Assembly (NCBI GenBank): GCA_000433455.1
Contig: HF992494.1
Location: 1 to 48,759, forward strand
Length of the DNA stretch: 48,759 nucleotides
Source: Mycoplasma sp. CAG:877
Lineage (GTDB): Bacteria; Bacillota_I; Bacilli_A; RF39; UBA660
Reading direction: 5' to 3'
Of this stretch, positions 22,706 to 32,247 are shown in pieces. The translations under genes and the position numbers were made by a program. Within the stretch, counting starts at the first letter, position 1. Every line of letters begins with the position of its first letter. The notes under the pieces were generated by a model. That model worked only from the letters and a program-made list of their open reading frames with translations, was not told where the DNA came from and did not search any database.

Positions 22706-24502
22706 ATGTCAAAGATTAAAGTAATGGATGAAGTTTTAGCTAATAAGATAGCGGCTGGAGAAGTAGTTGAAAAGACTATGAATGTTGTTAAGGAATTAGT
22801 TGAAAATTCGATAGATGCGAAAAGTAGTGAAATAACAATTAAGTTAATTGATTCAGGTGTTAAAGAGATTGAAGTTAGTGATAATGGTGTTGGTATGGAT
22901 AAAGAAGATGCTATGATGGCTTTTTCTAGACATGCTACATCTAAGTTAAAGAATTTGGATGATTTATTCTATATTGAATCTTTAGGTTTTAGAGGTGAGG
23001 CACTTCCTTCTATTGCATCTGTTTCTAATGTTAGGTTAAAGACTTCTGATGGGACTAAGGGAACACTTGTTACATTAGAGGGTGGAGAAAATATGCAGGT
23101 TTCTTCATGTGACTTACAAGAAGGAACGACAATTACGGTATCAGATTTATTTTATAATACACCAGTTAGATTAAAATATTTAAAGAATTTATATATAGAA
23201 CTTGCTAATATAGTGGAGTATGTAGATAAGATGGCTTTATCATATCCAGATATTAAGTTCTGTTTAATAAATAATGATAAAGTATTACTTAGAACAGATG
23301 GGTCTGGGGAGTTACTTAAAGTGATTTATCAAATATATGGTGCTGATATTACTAAAAAGATGATTAATATATCAGGAGAAAATGATGATTACTATGTATC
23401 TGGTTATATATCTTATCCTGAGGTTACTAAGAGTAATAGAAATGGGATTACAACTTTAGTAAATGGAAGAGTTATTAGAAATAATGAGTTAAATAAGATT
23501 ATTACTGATGCATATCATACTTATATTCCTAAAGACAAGTTTCCAATAATAGTTTTAAATATAGATGTTGATCCGATACTAATAGATATTAATATACATC
23601 CTACTAAAATGGATATTAAGTTTTCAAAGATGGATACTTTAAAAGAATTAGTTATTGATCTTATTAGTAAGAAATTAAAACAATTGACTTTAATACCTAC
23701 GGCTGCTGTTAGAGATGTTTCTTCTGTTTCAGAAGTAAGAGATCAAATAAGAGAAGAAAAAGAAGATATAGATAGTGATTATAAAGATGTGTTTGGGAAG
23801 AAGACTAGTTATGAAGAGATAAAGTTAGATTTTGAAATAGCTGAGGCAGAGGAGAATTATAAGAAAACTACAGAAAGTGATACTAGTGAAGAAGATGATG
23901 TTCCTGTTAAGGAAGAGTATAGAATAAAGAAGATGGAACCTAGAGGAATAGTTTATTCTACTTATATAATTGCTGAAAATGAAGATGGTATGTATATAAT
24001 TGATCAACATGCTGCAGCTGAACGTATTAATTATGAGAAAGTATTAAAATCATTAAAAGAAAAACAAGTAGTAGTTGATTTACTTATTCCTATTAAGATT
24101 GAACTTAGTGCTAATGAATTTTTGGTTGTGAGAGAGAATTTTTCATTACTTGAAGAGTATGGTTTTAAAGCAGAAGAGTTTGGTATTAATACGATTATTG
24201 TTAGAAGTCATCCTAGTTGGATTAGTGATGATATTGCGGAAGAGTGTATTCGTAAAGTAGTTGATATTATAATTACTAAGGAAGCGTTTGATTTTGATTT
24301 ATTTGTATGGAGAATGGCTGCTACTATGGCTTGTAGAATGTCTATTAAGGCAAATGATTATATTTCGTATGATGATCAAATTTTCCTTTTAGATACATTA
24401 CGTAAGTGTGATAATCCATTTACTTGTCCACATGGTAGATCAACAATTATTACTTATACAAAGTATGATTTAGAGAAGTTATTTAAGAGATCTCTTGATT
24501 AG
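22706..24502 (+). CDS. mutL: DNA mismatch repair protein MutL
   Basis: This 598-residue GHKL ATPase couples mismatch recognition to strand incision. N-terminal motifs are AAGEVVEKTMNVVKELVENSIDA (about 15-38), DNGVGM, RHATSKL and GFRGEALPS. The variable linker (about 340-410) is acidic. The C-terminal dimerisation/endonuclease domain has DQHAAAERINYE (the metal-binding DQHA(X)2E(X)4E motif), ACRMSIK and CPHGRST, so this is an endonuclease-type MutL like that of Bacillus. ATG 22706 follows GAGGTGGA. MutS is not adjacent here; miaA follows one gene later, as in many bacteria. Confidence 0.96.
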   Translation: MSKIKVMDEVLANKIAAGEVVEKTMNVVKELVENSIDAKSSEITIKLIDSGVKEIEVSDNGVGMDKEDAMMAFSRHATSKLKNLDDLFYIESLGFRGEALPSIASVSNVRLKTSDGTKGTLVTLEGGENMQVSSCDLQEGTTITVSDLFYNTPVRLKYLKNLYIELANIVEYVDKMALSYPDIKFCLINNDKVLLRTDGSGELLKVIYQIYGADITKKMINISGENDDYYVSGYISYPEVTKSNRNGITTLVNGRVIRNNELNKIITDAYHTYIPKDKFPIIVLNIDVDPILIDINIHPTKMDIKFSKMDTLKELVIDLISKKLKQLTLIPTAAVRDVSSVSEVRDQIREEKEDIDSDYKDVFGKKTSYEEIKLDFEIAEAEENYKKTTESDTSEEDDVPVKEEYRIKKMEPRGIVYSTYIIAENEDGMYIIDQHAAAERINYEKVLKSLKEKQVVVDLLIPIKIELSANEFLVVRENFSLLEEYGFKAEEFGINTIIVRSHPSWISDDIAEECIRKVVDIIITKEAFDFDLFVWRMAATMACRMSIKANDYISYDDQIFLLDTLRKCDNPFTCPHGRSTIITYTKYDLEKLFKRSLD

Positions 24503-24514
24503 TTTTGTTATTTA

Positions 24515-24523
24515 TGATATAAT
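24515..24523 (+). promoter_or_regulatory. Extended -10 promoter
   Basis: TGA followed by TATAAT (24518-24523), 27 bases before ATG 24551. Confidence 0.65.
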
Positions 24524-24550
24524 AGCGGGACTTTAAGGGGGATTATAATT

Positions 24551-25321
24551 ATGGGGTTTACAAAGGTTTATCCATTTACAACAGAGAAGTTGTCAGGGTA
24601 TTTTCCGGTAATGGATTTAAAAGATAAGAATGTCTTTACAGTAGGATCTTCAGGAGATCAAGTATTTAATGCTTTAGTATGTGGTGCTGGTAAGATTACT
24701 GTTTTTGATATAAATCCAGATACTTCTAAATTTTATAAAATTAAAAGAGATTTAATTTTATCTGTTCCAAGAGAACAATTAATTGATGAGGTTTCTTTAG
24801 TTAAAGATGTTCAACTTACTGCTGACTTTTTTTCTGAAGAGGCTATTACTAGTTTTAATAAATATTTACAAGATGAAGAATCATATCAGTTATTAAGAGA
24901 AAGACTTAGGAATGATGATGTTTCTTTTGTTGTAGGAGATATTTTTAAGATGAGTGATAGTATGGGAGATAAAAAGTTTGATAGAATGTTTTTTTCTAAT
25001 ATACTTCATTATATTGAGTACTTTTTTCCTAATGATGATCCTTACTGGATATTAGAAAGTAATTTTGATGAATGGAAGAGCCATTTAAATGATGGTGGAA
25101 TATTACAATTACTTTATTTATATGATCATTCAATAGATAAGATTAAGACTAATGAAAGACTTAAGAGAATGAGATTAAAACAAGTGTTTCCTTCGGCTTC
25201 ATATGATGTTTTTAGAGTACGTGAGACTTTAGGTAGTGATGGTTTTGATGTTATTGATTTTAAGGGTACTCAAGGACTTCCTTGGAGCAGAGATAGTGTT
25301 GTTACTTATACAAAGAAGTGA
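24551..25321 (+). CDS. DUF3419-like SAM-dependent transferase
   Basis: This 256-residue Rossmann-fold protein has a SAM-binding motif VFTVGSSGDQVFNALVCGAGKITVFDINP (about 29-57). That Gly-Ser-Ser-Gly-Asp-Gln form and the following DINP are typical of DUF3419, the family of BtaA-type 3-amino-3-carboxypropyl transferases. A second acidic site, VVGDIF, and FDRMFFSNILHYIE follow in the expected places. The acceptor is unknown; betaine-lipid synthesis would need a partner not visible here. It is placed between mutL and miaA and probably co-transcribed with miaA (9-base gap). Confidence 0.65.
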   Translation: MGFTKVYPFTTEKLSGYFPVMDLKDKNVFTVGSSGDQVFNALVCGAGKITVFDINPDTSKFYKIKRDLILSVPREQLIDEVSLVKDVQLTADFFSEEAITSFNKYLQDEESYQLLRERLRNDDVSFVVGDIFKMSDSMGDKKFDRMFFSNILHYIEYFFPNDDPYWILESNFDEWKSHLNDGGILQLLYLYDHSIDKIKTNERLKRMRLKQVFPSASYDVFRVRETLGSDGFDVIDFKGTQGLPWSRDSVVTYTKK

Positions 25322-25330
25322 GATGATGTT

Positions 25331-26203
25331 ATGAGAGATATTATAGTTATTGTTGGTCCGACTGGAGTTGGAAAAACAAAACTTAGTATTGAACTTGCGA
25401 AAAAAATAGATGCTGAAGTTATTAATGGAGACTCAGTTGCGATTTATAGAGGACTTGATATTGGTAGTGCTAAACCTACTTTAGAAGAGAGAGAAGGTAT
25501 AGTACATCATTTAATTGATATTTGTGATGTAGATGATAATTATACAGTTTATGAATATCAGAAGGATGTTAGAAGAGAAATTGATGATATTAGTAAAAGA
25601 GGAAAAAGAATTATTATTGTAGGTGGTACAGGATTATATATAAGAGCAGCTTTATATGATTATAAGTTTGTAGAAGGCACTAATAATAATGATTATAAAG
25701 ATTTAAGCAATGAAGAATTAGTAGAGAAGATTAAGTCTTATAATGTAGAAGATATTCCTCATGTTAATAATAGACAACGTTTAGTTAGACTTTTAAATAA
25801 GTTAGAAAATGGAGAAGAAATTGTTACTGAGAAAAGTAAATTATTATATCCTTGTAAAGTTATAGGTTTAACTACTGATAGAGATTATTTATATGAACGT
25901 ATAAATATGAGAGTTGATAAAATGATTAAGGAAGGATTAGTAGAAGAAGTTACTAGTTTAAAAGATAAGTATTTAACTTCTAGAGTTTTAAATACAGGGA
26001 TAGGTTATAAGGAGTTTTATAATTACTTTTATAAAGAAAGTTCTTTAGATGAGGTAGTTGAGGCGATTAAGTTAGATTCTAGACGTTACGCTAAAAGACA
26101 ATATACTTTCTTTAATCATCAATTTGATACTAAATGGTTTGATGTTAATTTTGAAGACTTTTCAAAGACAGTAGAAGAAGTTTATGAATATATAGAGAAG
26201 TAG
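25331..26203 (+). CDS. miaA: tRNA dimethylallyltransferase MiaA
   Basis: This 290-residue enzyme adds a dimethylallyl group to N6 of A37 in tRNAs reading UNN codons. It shows the P-loop VGPTGVGKTKLS (7-18), INGDSVAIYRGLDIGSAKPT (with catalytic Asp), HHLIDICDVDDNYTVYEYQ, and IIVGGTGLYIRAALYD. The C-terminal TGIGYKEF and SRRYAKRQYTFF complete the pattern. Length is normal. It follows the DUF3419-like gene by 9 bases and is closed by a strong terminator. Confidence 0.97.
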   Translation: MRDIIVIVGPTGVGKTKLSIELAKKIDAEVINGDSVAIYRGLDIGSAKPTLEEREGIVHHLIDICDVDDNYTVYEYQKDVRREIDDISKRGKRIIIVGGTGLYIRAALYDYKFVEGTNNNDYKDLSNEELVEKIKSYNVEDIPHVNNRQRLVRLLNKLENGEEIVTEKSKLLYPCKVIGLTTDRDYLYERINMRVDKMIKEGLVEEVTSLKDKYLTSRVLNTGIGYKEFYNYFYKESSLDEVVEAIKLDSRRYAKRQYTFFNHQFDTKWFDVNFEDFSKTVEEVYEYIEK

Positions 26204-26204
26204 A

Positions 26205-26236
26205 AAATTTAGAATTTGTTCTAAATTTTTTTATTT
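26205..26236 (+). terminator. Rho-independent terminator
   Basis: Perfect 10-bp stem AAATTTAGAA (26205-26214) / TTCTAAATTT (26219-26228) with a T-run. Confidence 0.9.
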
Positions 26237-26305
26237 GTAGTAGTTGTGTTAGAAACTAAAAAATAGTATAATTAATATAGTAAAAATACTAAAGATGGTG
26301 ATAAT

Positions 26306-29300
26306 ATGACAGCGTATAAAAATACTAAATCTACTTCTAAAAAGTCGGATGGATATGTTAGATTGTACCAATTTTTAGATGGAAAAAAATATATACTTGG
26401 TTCTATTGTTTTTATAGGACTTTTTATTGTGTTTATGTTTAATTCATTTGCCACTCTTGAACCTGTTTCTAGTATAACTGTTGAATCTACTACTTTAGAT
26501 TATAGCAAAAGAGAAGAGGGTTCTTGGAAATATACTAAGTCTGCTAAATGGATAAGTAAGGGAAAAGCTAGAATTAATATAAAACTTGAAACAATAGAAA
26601 AACCAAGAGCAGAATATACAGATGTAATTTTAGTACTTGATACATCTGGTAGTATGGTTAAAGATAAAATAGAACAGTTACAAAAGGATGTTAATGAGCT
26701 TATTAATGATACAATACCAAAAGGAAATAAAATAGCGTTAATTACTTTTAATGATACGGCTACTATTGTAAATGATTTTACTGATGATACGTCAGTATTG
26801 CAAGAAAGTATAAATAACTTATCTACATCAGGTGAAACAAATTACTATCAAGCTTTATTGAAAGTAGATGACATATTAAGTACGTATAATAAAGAGTCCA
26901 ATAGAGATTGTGTGGTTTTATTTTTGACTGATGGTTTACCTACTTCTGAAACCCCTAGTGAAGTAGGTGAGTATAAGCTTTTAAAAGATAAGTATGATTA
27001 CTTAAGTATTAATGGTATTCAATATGAACTTGGTAATGAAGTTTCTGGAAGTATAAAGAATATAACTGATATTCAGTTTATAGCAAGTACTAAAACATTA
27101 AGTGAGTTTTTATATAAAGCGTCTATTTCACCGGCCGGTTATGATGACTTTATGTTAACTGATTATATTGATACTAGTGATTTTAATTTGAAAGGTGTTA
27201 GTAAGGTTAGTACAACATTTGGTAGTGCTAGTATTGAAGATGATCAGGTCATATGGAATCTGGATGGTTTTAAAACAGGTTTAGATGCAGAACTCACGAT
27301 AGATATAAATTTAAATGATGAGTTAATTGGTGTAGGAGGGGTATATCCGACTCATACTAAAACAGATGTATTTTATAAAATAGCTACTATTTCGGCTACA
27401 GAAACTACTGATAAAACTACAATTTTAAAAGATAATTATATTGTTACATATGAACCTAATACTCCAGCAGGTTGTGTAGTATCGGGGGCACCTAGTTCTA
27501 AAGTTTATTCTGTTTTTGATACAGTAAGATTAGACGATAGTGTTCCAAACTGTAGTGGATATCAGTTTAAAGAGTGGAAAATAGTAACAGATGATGTGGA
27601 GAGGGTTGGAAATAATCAATTTATAATGCCAGAGTCTAATGTAACGATAAAAGCCATTTGGAAAAAAGTCGAACTAGCAAAATCAATGGATGGAAAAATA
27701 TCAAATGCTCAAACTTTATATAAATTAATAGCAGATAATTCTAGTGGTGTAGATACAGATATTGATTTTAGCAAATCACCTACTGATAGTGATTCTGGTA
27801 TTTATACAATGAATAGTACTAAAAATGATAAGTATCCAGTACATTATTATCGTGGGAATATAGAAAACAATAATATTATATTTGCAAACTTTTGTTGGAA
27901 GATGGTAAGAACTACTTCTACTGGAGGAGTAAAGCTAATTTATAATGGTGTACCTACTGATTATAGTGAAAGTACTCCGATTTCACAGGATAAATATGTT
28001 AATATTTTAAATGATGAAACATATCCGTATACTTATGATTTAACTACTAATAAATGGACAAGTACTAATAAAACAAATTTGGCAACAGCTACCATTTCTT
28101 TATCAGTAACTGAATCTGGTACGTATATATTATCATATTCAGTATCGTCAGAGGCAAATTATGACAAAGCATATTTTTATAAAGATGGTACAGAAATTGG
28201 TGTATTTTCTGGAACAAAGTCTGGCTTTATATCTTTGAATGATTTAACACCTGATGATGTTATTATGGTTAAATATATAAAGGATGGTTCTGGTTCATCA
28301 GGAACGGATACTGTTACTTTTTCAATAGATAAAGCTACTGGCGATTTGGTGAAAAGTTGTAATAATACAGGTACGGCTAGTCAAATAGGGGAAACAAGAT
28401 TTAATGATAATTATACTTCTCCTTCAGATGTAGGATATATGTATGGTACAAGATATACCTTTGGCCGATACAATCCGGGGTTAGCAAATAGTGTTTTAAG
28501 ACAAGATAGGGGCGATATATATACTCCACATTATTATAGTACAGAAATTACTTATTCTTCTTCTACTGGTAAATATACATTACAAAATGCTATTCAAAAG
28601 TCTTGGTCCGATAATTATAGTAAATTGAAAGGTTATTATACTTGCAGTGGTTCTTTAACTACTTGTTCACGGGTTTATTATACAGTTAATACCGATAATA
28701 CTTTTAAATATTCCTTAGCTTTAGAGTCTGGTGATATTGATCCTACGACTCAAATTGTATCTTTAGGTAAAGGTGTAAGAGATAATGGTGATAATACTTA
28801 TACACTAACTGATGTGGTAACAGTAAAAAGAACTGATTGGGCTGAAAATTATAAGCTGTATAAAGATTACTATATATGTAAGGACTTAACAAGTACAACA
28901 TGTGATGGCAAATACCGTGTATTGGAAACTAATAATTATCAAATTACCTATGATAGAACATTTAATTTTTTGTATGGAAATGATGTGACTTGGGATGGCA
29001 CTAAATACACTTTAGTAAATACTTTTATTTCAACAAACACTTGGCTTACAGATAGAGAGCGCTTAGCCAAAAGTTATCATTATACATGCTTTGATACAAG
29101 TGAAGAGTGTACTAAAGTGTATTATATACATTACTTTGGAATGGGTTCTAGTATTTATTATTTGACTTTATCGTCAGGAAATAATATAGAAAATGCTAAG
29201 GATGAAATGTTTGAAAACACAAGAAATTCCACTATAAAACAATCAATAGATACTTGGTATAAAAATAACATGACTGCTTATACTGAAAAATTAGAAGATA

Positions 29301-29809
29301 CTATCTGGTGTAATGATAGAACTTTTGAGTCTGGTTCTTTAGTTGGGAAAGACTTTGACGCCGGCAGTTCACTTGTTGATTATCCACATTTTAGTGCTTA
29401 CAATAGAATCCGTGTTTTATATAGTCCAAGTGTAGAATGTTCAAATGAAAGTAGGGATGGCTTTACAGTTTCAACTGAATCAGGAGGAAATGGAGTCTTA
29501 ACTTATCCAATTGGTTTATTAACGGCCGATGAAATGATGTTGGCAGGTGCTAATTATTCCTCTAACTCAAAGTTTTATTTATATACTGGTGGGCGATGGT
29601 TTGCGTCTATGTCACCTTCTGTTTACAATTATAGTTATGGGAGCTATGGACCTGCTAATGTTTTCTATATTGATAAGGATGGTAAATTAGATAATTACTA
29701 TTCGGTTGGCTCTAATGCTGTACGACCAGCTATTTCTCTTGCTCGGGGTACTAGAGCTATTGGTGGAGACGGTACTGTTAATAATCCATATATAGTAGGT
29801 GATGAGTAG
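26306..29809 (+). CDS. Large VWA-domain surface protein
   Basis: This 1167-residue surface protein is anchored by an N-terminal membrane helix (about 30-50). A von Willebrand A domain follows with the MIDAS motif DTSGS (112-116) and TDGLPT (about 208). An InlB-like repeat spans about 390-455 (MPESNVTIKAIWKK). Next is a YYRGNIENNNIIFANFCWKMVRT domain seen in gut Bacillota surface proteins. Three imperfect repeats follow, each with Y-x-C-(6,7)-C-x3-(Y) near 779, 856 and 928. The C-terminus (about 1060-1167) has LTADEM...MSPSVYNY...VRPAISL, like DUF6273/lectin-like folds. It contains the only two CGG codons I found (28670, 29744). It is probably an adhesin. Confidence 0.82.
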   Translation: MTAYKNTKSTSKKSDGYVRLYQFLDGKKYILGSIVFIGLFIVFMFNSFATLEPVSSITVESTTLDYSKREEGSWKYTKSAKWISKGKARINIKLETIEKPRAEYTDVILVLDTSGSMVKDKIEQLQKDVNELINDTIPKGNKIALITFNDTATIVNDFTDDTSVLQESINNLSTSGETNYYQALLKVDDILSTYNKESNRDCVVLFLTDGLPTSETPSEVGEYKLLKDKYDYLSINGIQYELGNEVSGSIKNITDIQFIASTKTLSEFLYKASISPAGYDDFMLTDYIDTSDFNLKGVSKVSTTFGSASIEDDQVIWNLDGFKTGLDAELTIDINLNDELIGVGGVYPTHTKTDVFYKIATISATETTDKTTILKDNYIVTYEPNTPAGCVVSGAPSSKVYSVFDTVRLDDSVPNCSGYQFKEWKIVTDDVERVGNNQFIMPESNVTIKAIWKKVELAKSMDGKISNAQTLYKLIADNSSGVDTDIDFSKSPTDSDSGIYTMNSTKNDKYPVHYYRGNIENNNIIFANFCWKMVRTTSTGGVKLIYNGVPTDYSESTPISQDKYVNILNDETYPYTYDLTTNKWTSTNKTNLATATISLSVTESGTYILSYSVSSEANYDKAYFYKDGTEIGVFSGTKSGFISLNDLTPDDVIMVKYIKDGSGSSGTDTVTFSIDKATGDLVKSCNNTGTASQIGETRFNDNYTSPSDVGYMYGTRYTFGRYNPGLANSVLRQDRGDIYTPHYYSTEITYSSSTGKYTLQNAIQKSWSDNYSKLKGYYTCSGSLTTCSRVYYTVNTDNTFKYSLALESGDIDPTTQIVSLGKGVRDNGDNTYTLTDVVTVKRTDWAENYKLYKDYYICKDLTSTTCDGKYRVLETNNYQITYDRTFNFLYGNDVTWDGTKYTLVNTFISTNTWLTDRERLAKSYHYTCFDTSEECTKVYYIHYFGMGSSIYYLTLSSGNNIENAKDEMFENTRNSTIKQSIDTWYKNNMTAYTEKLEDTIWCNDRTFESGSLVGKDFDAGSSLVDYPHFSAYNRIRVLYSPSVECSNESRDGFTVSTESGGNGVLTYPIGLLTADEMMLAGANYSSNSKFYLYTGGRWFASMSPSVYNYSYGSYGPANVFYIDKDGKLDNYYSVGSNAVRPAISLARGTRAIGGDGTVNNPYIVGDE

Positions 29810-29824
29810 GGTTGATGCTAAACT

Positions 29825-29852
29825 AAAAAAGAGATTTGAAATCTCTTTTTCT
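29825..29852. terminator. Bidirectional terminator
   Basis: A near-perfect palindrome, AAAAAGAGATT / AATCTCTTTTT, between convergent genes. Confidence 0.9.
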
Positions 29853-29858
29853 TTTGAC

Positions 29859-30779
29859 TTATTTTAGTTCTGTATAGATATCTTGATTGAATTGATGTTC
29901 TGTTGTTTCTATTTCTAATAGTTTATTTGTATCTATTAAGAAGAAACTATTATCAAGAATTTGACTATTATCTGGGGTTACTGGATCATCCCAAGTTAAA
30001 TCTAGATGATACCATTTATTATCTAGGTTAACACCATTCCAGATATGGTTTTCACTAGCAACTTTGTAACTTATAATATTCATTCTTTCTAAGACTAATT
30101 CCATAGCATCGGTATAACCACCACATATTCCATAGCCTTGTATTAATGGGCCGTAAGCGATATCTGATTCATAGTTTGTAGTACCATTACTTTTTTTATC
30201 TATATCATATTTGGTATTATTTATTATATAGTCATGAGCAGCTTTAATATTTTCAATAGTAGATTTATTTTTATCTAAGACATTTTGTTCTATGTAGTCT
30301 AGTTTTTTTTCTATTTCAGTTATTTCTTTTTCCGTATAACTTTTATGAATAGTTAAAGTTATTTTACCAAGACTATCATATTCTGTTTCAATATGTTGGA
30401 AACCATTGTAGGGATGAACAAAGTTATTTATATAAGATAGAGTTTCTTGATTATTAGCAAGTTCTTTTATATCATCTAGACAGGTTGTATAGTCTTTAGA
30501 ACAGTAGAAAGTAAAAGTATTTTTACCGGCATTTATAGCTGTATAATAAATATTTAAAATATCTTGACGACACTCTGGAGTAAAATTATCAGTATTTTGA
30601 ATATAAGAGAAGTCGTAGTTACGATAATATTTATTTTTTTCTCCTAGAGTTACACTTTGATTATTTAAATTAAAATAAGAATTTATAAAAGTAATGATTG
30701 TATCTTTTTGAGTTAGAATTACTCCTATAATTATCATTGTTAGACCTAAGTTAACTAGTTTTTTGACAGCTTTTTTCAT
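29859..30779 (-). CDS. Transglutaminase-like exported protein
   Basis: This 306-residue protein has an N-terminal membrane or signal segment (about 8-24) and a C-terminal transglutaminase-like domain. The catalytic triad is visible: Cys219 in GICGGYTDAM, His245 in ENHIWNGV and Asp260 in WYHLDLTWDDP. The N-terminal exported part (40-150) has three Cys. In bacteria this fold often acts as a cysteine protease or peptidoglycan/protein cross-linker outside the membrane; the substrate is unknown. It faces the VWA surface protein across a shared terminator, but they are not co-transcribed. The start ATG is 4 bases after GGAGGG on the minus strand. Confidence 0.85.
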   Translation of the reverse strand: MKKAVKKLVNLGLTMIIIGVILTQKDTIITFINSYFNLNNQSVTLGEKNKYYRNYDFSYIQNTDNFTPECRQDILNIYYTAINAGKNTFTFYCSKDYTTCLDDIKELANNQETLSYINNFVHPYNGFQHIETEYDSLGKITLTIHKSYTEKEITEIEKKLDYIEQNVLDKNKSTIENIKAAHDYIINNTKYDIDKKSNGTTNYESDIAYGPLIQGYGICGGYTDAMELVLERMNIISYKVASENHIWNGVNLDNKWYHLDLTWDDPVTPDNSQILDNSFFLIDTNKLLEIETTEHQFNQDIYTELK

Positions 30780-30836
30780 ATGCCCTCCGTTTATTCTAGA
30801 TTAATTGTATCTTAAATTCTTATTATTGTAAAGCAA

Positions 30837-30860
30837 AATAAAAAGTCGTAGATACGACTC
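30837..30860 (-). terminator. Rho-independent terminator of rpsT
   Basis: On the minus strand, AGTCGTA/TACGACT (30844-30850 and 30853-30859) follows the stop codon and leads into a T-run. Confidence 0.85.
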
Positions 30861-31124
30861 TTAATTCATTCCGTTTTTCATTTTTGTTAATCTTGATTTT
30901 AAACGAGCTGCTTTGTTTTTATGTACTAAACCTGATGACATAGCTTTATCAATTCTTTGAATAGCAATATTTAAGTTGTTACTTGCTGCTTCTTTGTTAC
31001 CAGCTTTTGCTTCTTTTTCAAATTTTTTGATAGCAGTTCTCATACTTGAATTTACTAGTGTATTAACGTTAGTTTTATTTACGCTTGAACGCATACGTTT
31101 TTTTGCACTTTTAATATTTGGCAT
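30861..31124 (-). CDS. rpsT: 30S ribosomal protein S20
   Basis: This 87-residue basic, helical protein binds 16S rRNA. The start MPNIKSAKKRMRSS and the end HKNKAARLKSRLTKM are typical of S20. It is transcribed alone on the minus strand, divergently from gpr, exactly as in Bacillus. A GAGGTGA RBS and a full promoter lie upstream. Confidence 0.97.
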   Translation of the reverse strand: MPNIKSAKKRMRSSVNKTNVNTLVNSSMRTAIKKFEKEAKAGNKEAASNNLNIAIQRIDKAMSSGLVHKNKAARLKSRLTKMKNGMN

Positions 31125-31154
31125 ATTTTCACCTCACTTTTTGTAAACACATTA

Positions 31155-31183
31155 ATTTTATCAAATATATAGTAAAAATGCAA
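31155..31183 (-). promoter_or_regulatory. SigA-type promoter of rpsT
   Basis: On the minus strand, TTGCAT (31183-31178), a 17-base spacer and TAAAAT (31160-31155). Confidence 0.65.
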
Positions 31184-31227
31184 ATAAAAGTTATAAAAAT
31201 TGTGAATATTATTAATGGTGATTAAAT

Positions 31228-32211
31228 ATGCATACAATTGATTTAGGAAAATATAAATGTAGAACTGATCTAGTAGTTGAAGGTGATGGGTATAAATCTG
31301 ATAGTAGTTATACTGTTAATAAAAACATTTCGGTTGAGAAAAAGTGTGATGATTCTGGAAGATATGTAACAATTAGTTTTTTAGATGTTACGGATAAAGA
31401 TAATTATAAGATGGTTGAAAAGACTTTTATAACTGAATTAAAAGAGATACTTGGTGATGTTAAAGATAAAAAGATATTAGTAGTGGGACTTGGTAATTAT
31501 AAGTCAACACCTGATGCTTTAGGACCAGGTACTATTAATAATATATTGGTTACAAGACATTTATTTTCTTTGGGAGAAGTTGAAGATGGTTATAGTAATG
31601 TTTGTTCTTTTAAACCGGGAGTTACAGGGGTTACTGGGATTGAAACTTCAGAATTAATAAATAACTTAGTTTCATTTTTAAAAATAGATTTACTTATTGT
31701 GATAGATGCTTTGGCTGCTAGAAGTATTGAGAGAGTAAATAGAACTATTCAAATATCTGATGCTGGTATTAGTCCGGGATCTGGAGTTTATAATAATAGA
31801 GGGGAAATTAGTACAAAGACTTTAAATATACCAGTTATTGCGATAGGAGTTCCAACAATAGTAGAAGCTACTGTAATAGTATCAGATACTTTTAATTATA
31901 TGCTTAAACATTTTAGTTATAAGTTAGAAAATATTAATAATCCAAAGTTAAAACTTGTTATGGAAGATAAGCAAGATTATAGAGAACAAGAGATAAATTT
32001 AAGTGATAGTGATAAGGAAAGAATTTTAGGAATGGTTGGTACTTTAAGTAAGGAGGAGTTAGATAAGTTATTTTATGAAGTACTTACACCAATTAATTTT
32101 AATATGATGGTTACACCAAAAGAGATTGATTTTATAATAGAAAAACTTAGTATGCTTATTGGTAATGGTATTAATAAAAGTTTGCATGATGCCTTTAATA
32201 CGACAAATTAA
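31228..32211 (+). CDS. gpr: Germination protease GPR
   Basis: This 327-residue aspartic-type protease degrades small acid-soluble spore proteins at germination. Conserved blocks include the propeptide-site motif CRTDLVVE (11-18), VVGLGNYKSTPDALGP with Asp96, KPGVTGVTGIET, and VIDALAARS with Asp160. DAGISPGSGVYNNRGEIS and PVIAIGVPTIVEATVI follow. Both Asp residues proposed to be catalytic in Bacillus GPR are kept. It is made in the forespore as a zymogen in Bacillus. Here it lies divergent from rpsT and upstream of spoIIP, matching Bacillus order. The RBS is GGTGA before ATG 31228. Confidence 0.95.
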   Translation: MHTIDLGKYKCRTDLVVEGDGYKSDSSYTVNKNISVEKKCDDSGRYVTISFLDVTDKDNYKMVEKTFITELKEILGDVKDKKILVVGLGNYKSTPDALGPGTINNILVTRHLFSLGEVEDGYSNVCSFKPGVTGVTGIETSELINNLVSFLKIDLLIVIDALAARSIERVNRTIQISDAGISPGSGVYNNRGEISTKTLNIPVIAIGVPTIVEATVIVSDTFNYMLKHFSYKLENINNPKLKLVMEDKQDYREQEINLSDSDKERILGMVGTLSKEELDKLFYEVLTPINFNMMVTPKEIDFIIEKLSMLIGNGINKSLHDAFNTTN

Positions 32212-32247
32212 GTGGAAGATCTTTAGTATATTTAATTTGGTGATAAG

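Noticed and set aside
26306..29809. A diversity-generating retroelement target, because of the lectin-like C-terminus.
   Set aside because: No reverse transcriptase or adenine-biased template repeat is present in the window.
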